DNA of 64,000 bases from Deltaproteobacteria bacterium UBA4427 (GTDB lineage Bacteria; Myxococcota_A; UBA9160; UBA4427). The stretch spans positions 6,492-70,491 of the forward strand of contig DGPZ01000092.1 of the NCBI GenBank assembly GCA_002390675.1, in the 5' to 3' direction. The position numbers were made by a program, and so were the translations under genes. Shown piece after piece: positions 1 through 9,058 of the stretch (positions are counted from its first letter, which is position 1; each line of letters starts with the position of its first letter). The notes under the pieces were generated by a model, which searched no databases, was not told the DNA's origin, and was given only the letters and a program-made list of their open reading frames with translations.

Positions 1-992
1 GCGGCTCTACGGATGTCGAAGCGCGTAGGTTCCGGGAACTCCCGCTCATCGCGATTCGCGGCGGTGTACAAAAGAACGATCACCTGACCCGGCTCGATTG
101 TCGTGCCATGGCGCTCGACCGTCTTCGTCACCTCACGACACATGTTCTGTGTCGGCATGTCGATTCGCACGGCCTCGTTGAAGGCGGGGACGGTAAGCGA
201 GGGGTCCTGTACCAGAGCTGCGCGTTGATCTGGGCTCTGGTGCAGGCGTAGCATGAGGTTAGCGAGCACCTTTGGAAGCGTATCCGTCCCGCCGATCAGG
301 AGCAGTGATAGGTGGGAGCCTATGTCGTCGTCGCTAAGCCCGTTGCCATCCGCGTCGCGGTAGTCACGAAGAACAGTGATCGCGTTAGGTTCTGCCGGCG
401 GGGTGGCGCGCTGTTCTGCGGAGATGCGTCGCAGGTACTCGTTCATCTCGCCCATCGCGGCGAGGCCGTCTTCAGTCATCCCCGCCTGGCCCGGGGCCCG
501 TGCGAAGAAGCGACCGACCACGTCCCGGAGATAATCGCCGTCGGACTCGGGGAGTCCGATGACTTTGCAGCCAACGTTCATGGCGAGGGGCTGTGCAAAA
601 TCCTCAACGAATTCATACGTGCCACCATCCGCGAAGGGCTCGACGAGCCCTTCGACGAGATTCTGAATCCAGGGCTCGAGTGCGCGCATGCGGGAAGGCA
701 TGAAGTGCTTGCGAAGACCTCCGCGAAGCTTGGTGTGCTCCGGCGGATCCATATTATTGATCAAAGGGAGCACCGGTTGAACCCGCGTCAGCAGATGCGC
801 CGAGGTTGCGCCGTTCGCGTTCGAAACGAAGTCTCCCTCGCAGGCCCACCAAACATCGTCGAAGCGCGAGAGGGCAAAGGCGTTGTAGTCCGGCAGGAAA
901 TGAATCGGGGATTCATCTCGCAGACGCTTGTAGATGCCGTGGTTGTCGCCATTGATGACTTCGTCTGAAAAGGGATCGTATTGAATGGTCAT
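1..992 (-). CDS. Cytochrome P450, 3' end cut by window edge
   Basis: Haem-thiolate monooxygenase of the soluble bacterial type, read on the minus strand from ATG at 992 (GAGGAG sits just upstream) to the window edge, about 330 codons without a stop. Visible marks are the I-helix oxygen-activation segment (LLLIGGTDT, the AGxDT equivalent) and the K-helix ExxR as EAVR. The haem-binding Cys loop should lie just outside the window. The N-terminus starts MTIQYDPFSDEV with no membrane anchor, so it is cytosolic and would need ferredoxin partners, none of which is seen here. Substrate unknown. It is divergent from the esterase at 1098. Family call is firm; subfamily is not determinable. Confidence 0.9.
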   Translation of the reverse strand, partial: MTIQYDPFSDEVINGDNHGIYKRLRDESPIHFLPDYNAFALSRFDDVWWACEGDFVSNANGATSAHLLTRVQPVLPLINNMDPPEHTKLRGGLRKHFMPSRMRALEPWIQNLVEGLVEPFADGGTYEFVEDFAQPLAMNVGCKVIGLPESDGDYLRDVVGRFFARAPGQAGMTEDGLAAMGEMNEYLRRISAEQRATPPAEPNAITVLRDYRDADGNGLSDDDIGSHLSLLLIGGTDTLPKVLANLMLRLHQSPDQRAALVQDPSLTVPAFNEAVRIDMPTQNMCREVTKTVERHGTTIEPGQVIVLLYTAANRDEREFPEPTRFDIRRA

Positions 993-1097
993 GGGGCTCC
1001 TCGATCAGGTAATCCTATGCAGGATCGGGGGGAGCGTCGAGGCCTCGATTGCTCGTGAATGGCGCTAACGTGTTTAGATCTAATCGAAAGGATCCCC

Positions 1098-2138
1098 GTG
1101 AGTAACCCGATCTCTGAAGACACCCGACTCGATCCCCGCCTGCGCGGCATGCTGGCAGCGATGCCCGGCAGCTCCGCTGAAGACTCCAAGAACCGAGACG
1201 AACTCCTCGCCCGCATGAACGGCGAAGGCTCACAAGCGGCGACTGATGCAATCCGCAACATGATGGAACTTTGTGACACAGAGGAGATCGCGCCCTCAGC
1301 GGGTCTCGTTGTCGAAACCAAAGAGTTCCAGTCGGAGCCCGACGGAAACACCATTAAGATTCAGTTGATCCGTCACGAAGAGGGCGGTGCGCGACCGACA
1401 GTTTATTATATCCACGGCGGCGGCATGATGATCATGTCCTGTTATGACGGGAACTACCGAGCCTGGGGCAAGATAATCGCGGCGCGCGGTGTGAACGTCG
1501 CCATGGTCGACTTTCGCAATTGTGTGTCTCCGTCGTCGGCGCCGGAGGTTGCTCCTTTCCCGGCCGGTCTGAATGACTGTGTGTCTGGTCTGAAATGGGT
1601 GCACGCGAACGCGGCGGAGCTAAGCGTCGATCCCGATCAGATCATCATCGCGGGTGAGAGCGGTGGCGGCAATCTGTCGATCGCAACGACTCTTCGCCTC
1701 AAACAAGAAGGCAAGCTAGACCTCATTAAGGGCCTGTATGCGCTCTGCCCTTATATTGCTGGTGAATGGCCGCAGGAACGTTTCCCGTCGTCGACGGAAA
1801 ATAACGGGATATTGCTAGACCTGCATAACAACAACGGTGCTATGGCCTATGGCATTGAAGAACTTGAGAACCAGAACCCGCTTGCGTGGCCGAGCTTTGC
1901 GACGGCTGAAGGCCTCGCGGGACTGCCGCCGACTATGATCAGCGTAAACGAGTGCGACCCCTTGCGTGATGAAGGCATCGCTTTCTACCGCACTTTGGTT
2001 GAGGCGGGTGTCGAAGCGCGCTGCCGCCAAGTGATGGGGACAATGCACGGGACTGAGATTTTCCCGATGGTTTGTCCTGAGATCAGCCGCGATACGGCAG
2101 GCAGCCTGGCAGACTTCTGTCGCAATCCTGGGCGTTAG
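1098..2138 (+). CDS. Alpha/beta hydrolase, hormone-sensitive-lipase (type IV) esterase family
   Basis: Carboxylesterase-type hydrolase of about 346 residues. It has the HSL-family oxyanion motif HGGG (residues about 106-109), the nucleophile elbow GESGG (Ser about 188), a likely catalytic Asp in NECDP and His in TMHGTE near the C-terminus. I chose the GTG at 1098, preceded by GAAAGGA, over an in-frame ATG at 1059 whose extra 13 residues do not look like protein of this family. There is no signal peptide, so it is intracellular. It sits between a divergent P450 and a convergent serine hydrolase. The natural ester is unknown; P450 plus esterase neighbours fit breakdown of a hydrophobic ester, which is inference. 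Confidence 0.88.
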   Translation: MSNPISEDTRLDPRLRGMLAAMPGSSAEDSKNRDELLARMNGEGSQAATDAIRNMMELCDTEEIAPSAGLVVETKEFQSEPDGNTIKIQLIRHEEGGARPTVYYIHGGGMMIMSCYDGNYRAWGKIIAARGVNVAMVDFRNCVSPSSAPEVAPFPAGLNDCVSGLKWVHANAAELSVDPDQIIIAGESGGGNLSIATTLRLKQEGKLDLIKGLYALCPYIAGEWPQERFPSSTENNGILLDLHNNNGAMAYGIEELENQNPLAWPSFATAEGLAGLPPTMISVNECDPLRDEGIAFYRTLVEAGVEARCRQVMGTMHGTEIFPMVCPEISRDTAGSLADFCRNPGR

Positions 2139-2145
2139 TTCAGGG

Positions 2146-2163
2146 GGCGCGGGTGAGCGCGCC
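2146..2163. terminator. GC-rich hairpin between convergent genes
   Basis: Perfect 6-bp stem GGCGCG/CGCGCC with a 6-nt loop, lying between the convergent stops at 2138 and 2194. It has no T-run, so factor-independent termination is only suggested. Confidence 0.4.
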
Positions 2164-2193
2164 GGGCGCCTGCGGTTAAGAAAGAGCGTGGCC

Positions 2194-3522
2194 CTACGGA
2201 AGGCCCAATACCTGGACGAGTGTCGGGGTGATGGGCAGGTCGGAGTAGGGGCTGCGCTCTGTCTGCTGCATCACGACGACGACGCTCTGGGATTCTGGGC
2301 GGATCCAGAACTGCGTGCCGAAGCGTCCGCTCCACCAATAGTCGCCGTTTTGGGACGGCATCAGGGTTTTCGTGTCATCGGCGACAACGCAAACGCCGAG
2401 CCCCCAGCCGAGTCCCTCTATGTCCATGTCGGCGAGTACGCCGTCCGCCACATGGAGTCGCGTCATCTCTTCGACGCTTCGTGCCGAAATGATCCGTGTG
2501 CCTTCGAGTTCGCCGCGCCCCGCGAGCATCATGGCGAATCGCAAGAAATCGACCCCGGTTGAAACGAGGCCGCCTCCGCCGGGCGTCCATCCGCGCCCGT
2601 AGTAGTCGTCGAATTGCGGATCCCGTACGAGGTCCCCGTTTTTATCATGGGTGTACATACGGGCCACCGGTTCATCCGCGGGCACGGCGTCTGGATAGCT
2701 CGTCCGCGTCATACCTAAGGGGGTAAAGATCCGCGTTTTTAGAAAAGAGTCGAAGGGTTGCTGCGCCGCCACCTCGACGACTCGGGCAAGCACATCCGCC
2801 GACCATCCGTAGCGCCATGTCATCCCGGGTTCTTCGTAGAGCGGCAGTCGCGCGACTAGATTCACGCGATCGGCGAGGGAGCCCAGTCCTTTGAGTTCGA
2901 TGTCAGGGGAGCGCCAGGCTTGATCAAGAGGATCGTTAGTCTCCGCGTATCCGCCGATTCCCGAAGTAAAGGTGAGCAGATGGCGGATGCGAATCGAGTT
3001 CGTAGCCGGTTCGTCAACCCATCCGCCATCCTCCGCACGCGAGCGAACGACGCGCATACGCGAGAATGCTGGGAGATAGTCCGAGAGCTTCGCGTCTAGG
3101 TCTAGCCGCCCCTCCTCGACGAGGATCATTGCGGCTACCGCCACGATCGGCTTCGTCATGGAGGCCAAATGGAAACGCGTGTCCACTTCCATAGGCGTGC
3201 CTGTTTCCAGGTCGGCATTGCCTGAAGTGCGTGCGTAGACGACGCGACCCTGTGTTGCGATGAATGCGACGAAACCTGAACGCGCGCCGCTCCAGACTCG
3301 GTAGTCGAGTATGCGATCGATGGCTTTGCGAGGTAGCCAAGAGAGCCGCGCTTCGCTTGATGCAGGGTCTTTGGCCTGAGCTGAGATTCCTATTCGCGGG
3401 AGTGGCGGCTCAGAGCCTCCACATGCTGCGATGAGGAGCGTGATTGCTATCAGGACGCAGCCGGTGCGACCGGCGCGGGGTCGAGTGGCCATGACCTCTC
3501 GATTTAATTCATACACGATCAT
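2194..3522 (-). CDS. Serine hydrolase, class C beta-lactamase/EstB family, predicted lipoprotein
   Basis: Beta-lactamase-fold serine hydrolase (esterase or peptidase more likely than a true lactamase). The SxxK nucleophile motif is SMTK (Ser about 121), followed by a YGWS tyrosine motif. The N-terminus carries a hydrophobic stretch ending in the lipobox LIAAC, so the protein is probably a lipid-anchored envelope enzyme. I chose ATG at 3522 because AAGGA lies 7 nt upstream; an ATG at 3492 would give a shorter signal peptide and is the alternative. About 442 residues, normal for the family. A second member of the family is at 20398-21624. Substrate not predictable. Confidence 0.88.
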   Translation of the reverse strand: MIVYELNREVMATRPRAGRTGCVLIAITLLIAACGGSEPPLPRIGISAQAKDPASSEARLSWLPRKAIDRILDYRVWSGARSGFVAFIATQGRVVYARTSGNADLETGTPMEVDTRFHLASMTKPIVAVAAMILVEEGRLDLDAKLSDYLPAFSRMRVVRSRAEDGGWVDEPATNSIRIRHLLTFTSGIGGYAETNDPLDQAWRSPDIELKGLGSLADRVNLVARLPLYEEPGMTWRYGWSADVLARVVEVAAQQPFDSFLKTRIFTPLGMTRTSYPDAVPADEPVARMYTHDKNGDLVRDPQFDDYYGRGWTPGGGGLVSTGVDFLRFAMMLAGRGELEGTRIISARSVEEMTRLHVADGVLADMDIEGLGWGLGVCVVADDTKTLMPSQNGDYWWSGRFGTQFWIRPESQSVVVVMQQTERSPYSDLPITPTLVQVLGLP

Positions 3523-3533
3523 CACATCTTCCT

Positions 3534-4616
3534 TTAGCGACCGAGCGCATGATTCATGCGGCCCTTCACGCGACGGAGTTTCTGCCGGAGCCGCGTCTTT
3601 AAGTCGTAGCCTTCCGTACGGTCGAGTGTGAAGGCTGCGAAGTGGCGGTCGATCTGATCGAACTCTTCTGGCGAAAGCGTGATCGCGGCGGCCTGCGCGT
3701 TGGCTCGAACTTGGTCGAGCGTGGTCGCACCGACTATGACCCCATCGATTGGTTCATAATGGAGAAGCCACGCCAAGCTGACCTGGCTCACGCTGGCACT
3801 CTTCTGAGCCGCAATGGGAGAAATTACGTCCGTAACGGCGGCGCGGAGTAGGCGAGCGTTATTCGGACGGAAGGCGACGGAGCGCTCGACAAGGTCAATC
3901 GCATGAGGGCCGGGTTCGAGGATGCGGTCGCTTAAGGCGCCGATCTCCAGGGGGGAGTAGGCAAGTAGCCCGAGTCCAATTCGCTTTGCCTCGGGTAATA
4001 TGTCTTCGTCCGCGACTCTTTTTAGGAGGCTGTAGTGGAGTTGATTGCTGATGGGTCGAAAATGTTTGGGCTTCGTAGCGTATGCCTCCTCCGCATCTCT
4101 GAGGAGCGCTGCATCGAAATTCGAAAATCCGAAGTGAAGAATTTTGCCCTCGCGAATGAGGTCGGCCAGGGCCTCGAGGCTTTCCGCAATAGGCACATGG
4201 GGGTCTGGATGATGAATTTGGACGAGGTCGAGATGATCTGTTCGGAGACGCATAAGGCTCTCTTCAACGTCACGGCGAATCGCGGTTGGGCGGCTGTCGC
4301 GTCGGACGACACGGCGGGGCTGACTGCCTTCGCCTGTATCGAAGAGCACGTCGCCATGATTGTCGTCCCACCTGAGTCCTACCTTCGAGAGAATCTCGAC
4401 TTCGTTCCGGCGACCTGAGAGCGAGCGGCCTAACTCGCTCTCGCTCTGACCGAATTCGTAGAGGGGGGCGGTATCGATCGTGGTGATGCCTTCATCGATT
4501 GCGCAGGCGACGACATCTGCGCGGTCGGCTTGGGAGGACACACTTCGACCCATCGCGCCGAACACGATGCGCGAAATTTCGAGGCTGTTGCTGCCTAGGT
4601 TACGTCTTTGGACCAC
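3534..4616 (-). CDS. Aldo/keto reductase
   Basis: NAD(P)H-dependent oxidoreductase with an AKR TIM-barrel. The catalytic pattern is visible: Asp and Tyr in DTAPLYEFGQSE, Lys in ILSKVG, His in QIHHPDP. The family N-terminus RRNLGSNSLEISRIVFGAMG fits a GTG start at 4616; a longer reading to 4664 adds residues that do not fit the family. No clear Shine-Dalgarno is seen. It lies 156 nt downstream of the MFS gene on the same strand, so it could be the last gene of the leftward 4.7-9 kb operon or separate. One of three AKRs in the window (others at 27078 and 41027). Confidence 0.87.
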   Translation of the reverse strand: MVQRRNLGSNSLEISRIVFGAMGRSVSSQADRADVVACAIDEGITTIDTAPLYEFGQSESELGRSLSGRRNEVEILSKVGLRWDDNHGDVLFDTGEGSQPRRVVRRDSRPTAIRRDVEESLMRLRTDHLDLVQIHHPDPHVPIAESLEALADLIREGKILHFGFSNFDAALLRDAEEAYATKPKHFRPISNQLHYSLLKRVADEDILPEAKRIGLGLLAYSPLEIGALSDRILEPGPHAIDLVERSVAFRPNNARLLRAAVTDVISPIAAQKSASVSQVSLAWLLHYEPIDGVIVGATTLDQVRANAQAAAITLSPEEFDQIDRHFAAFTLDRTEGYDLKTRLRQKLRRVKGRMNHALGR

Positions 4617-4772
4617 GGCTGATAGTCTATCTGCAGGTGACAGCAACGAAAGCCGGCAAAGCATCTCTTCTTGCTCCCGGCTGGCTTGTCGCGCTCGAAC
4701 GTGGCTTCTGTGACCCCGCCATTTGTTCTCGCTGCCGATCCTGAGGATCTCTCTCTGGAGGCATTTTTAGCA

Positions 4773-6050
4773 TTAGGCGTTTTGTTTTCGCTCGAAAACC
4801 GCGATCGCCCCGAATACGACGATCAGAACTGCAACATAACCCGCGAGGGTATGGAAGGCCGCCTCGTTTGCTGCTTGGAGAAGGGGACCCTGCGCAGCCG
4901 ATGGCAGGGCCTCGAAGGCGGCGCTTCCGCCGGCGAGTTCATGCTTCGTGTCGTCCGTGATGCTGCCGAGGGCAGGCAAGACGAATTGGATCGATAGCGC
5001 ACCGGCGACACCCATGAGGCCGATGAAGAGTTCTCCCCCCTTCGGATAACGTTCAGCGACGCTGGCGAGCATGGTGGGCCACAGGAAGCACACGCCTAGC
5101 CCCCAAAGAGTTGCTGCTGCGAGACCCGTCGCAGGGGAGTTGGCGTAAGGCAGCATCCATAGTCCTACGACCGCGAGGACCGAGGATCCCCAGAGTAAAC
5201 GGATGTTCGATACGCGGTGGGCCAGGGGCCCCGCGAAATGCCGGAAGACAAACATCATGGCCGAGACGTAGATCACGATCCATGCGCCGCGAATACCGAG
5301 GGAGCGTGTGAGTGCAAAGTCGAACCATTGGTTCGGCGCGAGCTCGGCTGCGGCGGTGAGCAGCATGCAGATCCACCACATAATAAATAGGGGCTGCTTC
5401 GGAATCTCCGCAAACATCTCCGACATCGAAACCCCCATGCTCGCGCGTTCAGTACGAGGAAAAGTGGTGCCTACGAAGAGTGCGATACAGCCGGCTGCGG
5501 GAAGCAGGACCGAAGCGAACTGCAAGCGCCAACCCAAGTCGAGGGATGCTCCGGCGAGGGCAATGAGGGTGCCGCCAATCGCACCAGCCGGCCACCATGC
5601 GTGAACCGTATTGAGCCGGTTGGTCTTGTCTTCTGGGTAGAGCGCAGTGGTGAGCGGATTGACCGCAGCTTCCATGAAGCCCCAGCCGAGTCCCGATAAG
5701 AAGAAGCCGACACGCAGTACAGTAATCGCTCCTTCGCCGGATGCTGAAATTGAGAGCAGCGTCCCGGAAGTAAAGGCGAGAGCGGAGGCGAGCAATGCGC
5801 GGCCCATCCCCAGATGGTCGAGGAAGATGCTCACGAAGAGCAGTGATAGGCCAAAGCCTAGAAATGCATTGCCTAATAGTCCCCCTGCGAGACTAGCGGA
5901 ACCTGGGCTGACCTCTTGAACGATAGATGCAATGATCGCACCGCGAAGAGCGAAGCTCAGGCCCGCAGTGAAAAGTGCGAGGCAGCTGAGAAAGTAGATC
6001 TTGCGTCGAGGATAAGTCGTGACCGTCGGTTGAGTCATGCTGGCAATCAT
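4773..6050 (-). CDS. MFS transporter, sugar/organic acid type
   Basis: Polytopic inner-membrane carrier of about 425 residues with roughly 12 hydrophobic segments, of the major facilitator fold. The segment NPLTTALYPEDKTNRLN followed by HAWWPAGAIGG resembles the FucP/NNP-like sugar-permease branch. Start is ATG 6050, with ATG 6038 as alternative. It follows the Nramp-like gene by 43 nt and lies in the leftward operon headed by the enolase-superfamily enzyme, so it probably imports the substrate of that pathway (inference). The substrate cannot be read from the sequence. Confidence 0.87.
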   Translation of the reverse strand: MIASMTQPTVTTYPRRKIYFLSCLALFTAGLSFALRGAIIASIVQEVSPGSASLAGGLLGNAFLGFGLSLLFVSIFLDHLGMGRALLASALAFTSGTLLSISASGEGAITVLRVGFFLSGLGWGFMEAAVNPLTTALYPEDKTNRLNTVHAWWPAGAIGGTLIALAGASLDLGWRLQFASVLLPAAGCIALFVGTTFPRTERASMGVSMSEMFAEIPKQPLFIMWWICMLLTAAAELAPNQWFDFALTRSLGIRGAWIVIYVSAMMFVFRHFAGPLAHRVSNIRLLWGSSVLAVVGLWMLPYANSPATGLAAATLWGLGVCFLWPTMLASVAERYPKGGELFIGLMGVAGALSIQFVLPALGSITDDTKHELAGGSAAFEALPSAAQGPLLQAANEAAFHTLAGYVAVLIVVFGAIAVFERKQNA

Positions 6051-6093
6051 ACGGCAATTGATAGCGGAGGGGCGAGTCTCGGGATTCGCGTCG

Positions 6094-7506
6094 CTAGAGC
6101 CCCATGGATCCCCACACGTACCATATTAAGAACGCGGAAAGGAACCCGGTCACGCCAAACATGGCGGCGAGCCAGATCCCCCCGCTGAAGCCGCCCGGGA
6201 GATCTTCGCCGAGATAGGCTGAACGTCTCTGGAGTAGGCAAAAACCGAGATAGGTTGCCGGTAGAAAGAGCCCGCAAATGATGTTGGTTGGGACTGCGAC
6301 CCAGACGGCGATATCGCTCCAATAGACCGAGCCTATGACGCCTGGAACCGGAATCCAGGTCGCTAGGCGATGCGCCTGACTGCCGACGGTTAAGCCGAGG
6401 AGTTCAACCGCGACGAACCCGCAGGTCAGCATCTGGAGCGTGATCGAGGATAAAGCCATTCCAAGAACGCCCAAGCCGAATACGAGTCGACCTCCCGTCT
6501 CACCGATCGATCCGGCGAGAACTTGAGCCGCTTCGACGGGAGACAGCTTCATCCCTTCGTAGGCGGGGTCCAGGTGAATGGAGTGGGCGGTGGCGATCAC
6601 GATCAGACTCACGGCGATTGTGTACGGCAGGAACATGCCCACGACCAAGTCGACGATCGAAAGCTCTCTATGGTCTCGGCCCCAGCCTTTAGCGAGCAGC
6701 GTGTAGGGATAGAGGAAGACCATGTTTACGCCGACAGCGGCGGAGAGGCCGGAAAGGACGAGCGTTGAAGCAGCGACACCATTGCGTGTCGAAGGAATTT
6801 CGAAGGTGAAGAACCCACGCCAGAGTTCGCCCCAGTCCGGCAGGCCGGTTTGGAATACGACCCAAGCGAAGCAAAGTACGACCCCCCACACCATCGTCTG
6901 GAGGATGCGCTCGTAGATTCGTATCGCGCCGGAAGAGCGTCCGTAGACGCTGCTTATGACGATTGCCCAAGCAAGCACACCGAGGCCCATTAAGAAGGGT
7001 GGGGCATCAGACCAGCCGGCGAGATCCGCGAGGTCGACGAGCACGGCGGAAGCCAAGGCATATTGTGCGAATTGCCAGATCAAAGACGAGAGGAGCGCAC
7101 CGATCGCCCATGACCAGGCGAAAAAAGGCCCGGCATGTTCTCGCATAGCGGGCCACGGCCGGGCGCCCGTAGAGAGCGTCTGCCAAGAAATTGCGGCCAG
7201 CATAACAACCCCGAGTGCCATCGCGAGAGGAGCGACCCACAGGAGTTGATATCCGAAGACGGCTCCCGCAAAGAGAGCGGAGGAGACGGTGCCGCCGCCG
7301 AGCGTCATAGCGCTCTGCATATATCCCGGACCGAGCATGCGAAGGTAGCCGCGTAGCCGAGCGGGAAAGGGCTTCGCGGCCAGACTGCGAAGTGCCGCGC
7401 GCTCCGATTGCTGCGCGTTTGGATCCGGCGCGCTTGTCATGCGCAAGCCCTGCCAAGCCTCTTCCTGTGAAGCGCTCTCTCGCTCAGGCGTGTCGTGTTC
7501 GTTCAC
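6094..7506 (-). CDS. Nramp-like integral membrane transporter lacking canonical metal motifs
   Basis: About 470 residues with 11-12 membrane segments. TM1 (GPGYMQSAM, then FAGAVFGYQLLWV) aligns by eye with Nramp divalent-metal transporters, but the metal-binding DPGN of TM1 is GGGT (residues about 70-73) and the TM6 MPH is MVF (about 262-264). It therefore probably carries something other than Mn/Fe. I chose the GTG at 7506, which overlaps the stop of the enolase gene as GTGA, with GGGGAG upstream; ATG at 7524 is an alternative. It sits between the enolase-superfamily gene and an MFS gene, which suggests uptake of an organic substrate. Confidence 0.75.
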   Translation of the reverse strand: MNEHDTPERESASQEEAWQGLRMTSAPDPNAQQSERAALRSLAAKPFPARLRGYLRMLGPGYMQSAMTLGGGTVSSALFAGAVFGYQLLWVAPLAMALGVVMLAAISWQTLSTGARPWPAMREHAGPFFAWSWAIGALLSSLIWQFAQYALASAVLVDLADLAGWSDAPPFLMGLGVLAWAIVISSVYGRSSGAIRIYERILQTMVWGVVLCFAWVVFQTGLPDWGELWRGFFTFEIPSTRNGVAASTLVLSGLSAAVGVNMVFLYPYTLLAKGWGRDHRELSIVDLVVGMFLPYTIAVSLIVIATAHSIHLDPAYEGMKLSPVEAAQVLAGSIGETGGRLVFGLGVLGMALSSITLQMLTCGFVAVELLGLTVGSQAHRLATWIPVPGVIGSVYWSDIAVWVAVPTNIICGLFLPATYLGFCLLQRRSAYLGEDLPGGFSGGIWLAAMFGVTGFLSAFLIWYVWGSMGL

Positions 7507-8936
7507 CTCGAACGTTCTCCCCATCCACCTGCCTCGATCACCGCGAGATCCTGCCGTGCGGCCCAGTCGACGGGTGCGTCATAGCCGAAGCCGATTGAAT
7601 CTTGGCAGGCCAGGGAGAGGCTGCCCGCTTCGATTCGAAGAACGATTCGGTCGCCCCGGCGTTCGTAGAGGTCCGGATGCGCGGCGAGGGCCACTTCCGC
7701 TTCCTGCGGCGGGATTACATCAAGGCCGGGGAAAAAATGATGGCCATTTCGTTCGCTATGCGTGAGGCCTAGCGCCGCGAGGGTCGTCAGATCCTGTTGT
7801 AGGGGCAACATGGGAAGGTTCGTGAGGTCCTCGCTTGTCTGAAACGTTCCGTCTCCGCGGACGATGCACAGTGCACGATTGGTGAGGGCGCGGAAGACGC
7901 CTTTGCAGTTTTTTACCGAGACGCCCCGGTAGCCGATGTTTAGCGCGCGGTCGAAGGCGTCAATGCAATCGTCCGCCTCATCAATAAGTAAATCGACGCG
8001 GCCCGAGAGCGCGCGTATATCGGCTTCGGTAGAGGGGTCGAGAGTTTTGATGCGGGGCAGAGGTTGTTCGAGATAGGTCAACCCTGCAAGGATTCGGCGA
8101 CCTTCTTCTCTCGCTTCGAGACGGTCGAGTAGATCATGTATGCCGGCCGTATTTTTGAAACTCTCATTTGCATCCAGCGTATAGACGGGAGCTACGACAC
8201 CACATTCGTCGACGACCTGTGCGATTTCACAGAGGCGGTCGGCATCAGCCTCTGGTTCGCCGCTGGCTTTCAGCTTAAATGCGCGAAGTCCGAAGCGGCG
8301 AATGTCCTCTTCGAGCGCGATGGGATGTCCGTCCTCTCGTATGTCCTCGGCCTTTACGTCCGCGAGCCGGAGCGGGTCGAGTCCGCCGACGGTGTGTCGC
8401 AAAAGGACACTCTCGGGTCCCGGAGTGGCAATGATGTCACGACCTCGGAGTCCCTCGGTTTGCGGAAGGAGTAGGCCTGGTTCAAAGCCGAAGACATCTT
8501 CCGAGAGGGCGTCGCGAAAAGATCGGTCGACTCCGCGGCAAGTCGCGTCGATCATCGCTCGCTCGACTAGCGCCACACCGAAGCCATCCACGAGTCGAAT
8601 CCCGCTTGCGAGATTCCCCTCGACACAACGCCGATCGGCGACGTGCCAAATCGAAAAGGGCGTGCCGATAGAGCCCGTATAGGCGGTTGCCGCACGGCGC
8701 GCGCTTCGAAAAAGGCTCGCGACATCATCTCGGGCCGATTTTCGCGGATCCTTTTCGAACCATTTAGGGACGCAGAGATCGCCACTCCATCCTTCGACTT
8801 CGCGTCCTTCGACGCGAGCTCGAACCCGGGCGAGCAGCACGGGGGCTTCGGTCAGCGTGACGATGCCGAAGCGGAAGGGCAGGCGTGTTTGACAGACGCT
8901 TGCGGCAAAGTCGACCGCGTGAATCTCGATCTCCAA
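7503..8936 (-). CDS. Enolase-superfamily (mandelate racemase/muconate lactonizing-like) enzyme
   Basis: Metal-dependent enzyme that abstracts the alpha-proton of a carboxylate. The MLE-type signature is complete: KLK (Lys221 and Lys223), metal ligands Asp255 (TLDANES), Glu290 (YLEQPL) and Asp319/Glu320 (LIDEAD), and Lys in SVKNCKG (342/345). At 477 residues it is longer than the usual 350-400, with an insertion in the N-terminal half. The start is a TTG at 8936 with GGAG 7 nt upstream; no in-frame ATG exists nearby. It heads the leftward operon and is divergent from the TetR gene. Dehydratase, racemase and cycloisomerase roles are all possible. Confidence 0.85.
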   Translation of the reverse strand: MEIEIHAVDFAASVCQTRLPFRFGIVTLTEAPVLLARVRARVEGREVEGWSGDLCVPKWFEKDPRKSARDDVASLFRSARRAATAYTGSIGTPFSIWHVADRRCVEGNLASGIRLVDGFGVALVERAMIDATCRGVDRSFRDALSEDVFGFEPGLLLPQTEGLRGRDIIATPGPESVLLRHTVGGLDPLRLADVKAEDIREDGHPIALEEDIRRFGLRAFKLKASGEPEADADRLCEIAQVVDECGVVAPVYTLDANESFKNTAGIHDLLDRLEAREEGRRILAGLTYLEQPLPRIKTLDPSTEADIRALSGRVDLLIDEADDCIDAFDRALNIGYRGVSVKNCKGVFRALTNRALCIVRGDGTFQTSEDLTNLPMLPLQQDLTTLAALGLTHSERNGHHFFPGLDVIPPQEAEVALAAHPDLYERRGDRIVLRIEAGSLSLACQDSIGFGYDAPVDWAARQDLAVIEAGGWGERSR

Positions 8937-8987
8937 AAAAAGGCTCCGAATAAAAGGGGCGTTCCTGAGTCCAGCTTGATCTTTATC

Positions 8988-9001
8988 TAACCATTTAGTT
9001 A
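8988..9001. promoter_or_regulatory. Candidate TetR operator (TAAC-N6-GTTA palindrome)
   Basis: The 14-mer TAACCATTTAGTTA is symmetric at five of seven base pairs. It lies in the 122-nt spacer between the divergent TTG starts of the enolase gene (8936) and the TetR gene (9059), where an autoregulating TetR protein normally binds. Confidence 0.5.
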
Positions 9002-9058
9002 ACTGTTTTCAAGCCGACGGCGCTCTTCGCTGTCGAGTCATTCCGAGGCTCCGCGCCC

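Noticed and set aside
312..968. 218-codon plus-strand frame at the left edge
   Set aside because: It is antisense to a clear P450 reading frame with I-helix and ExxR motifs.
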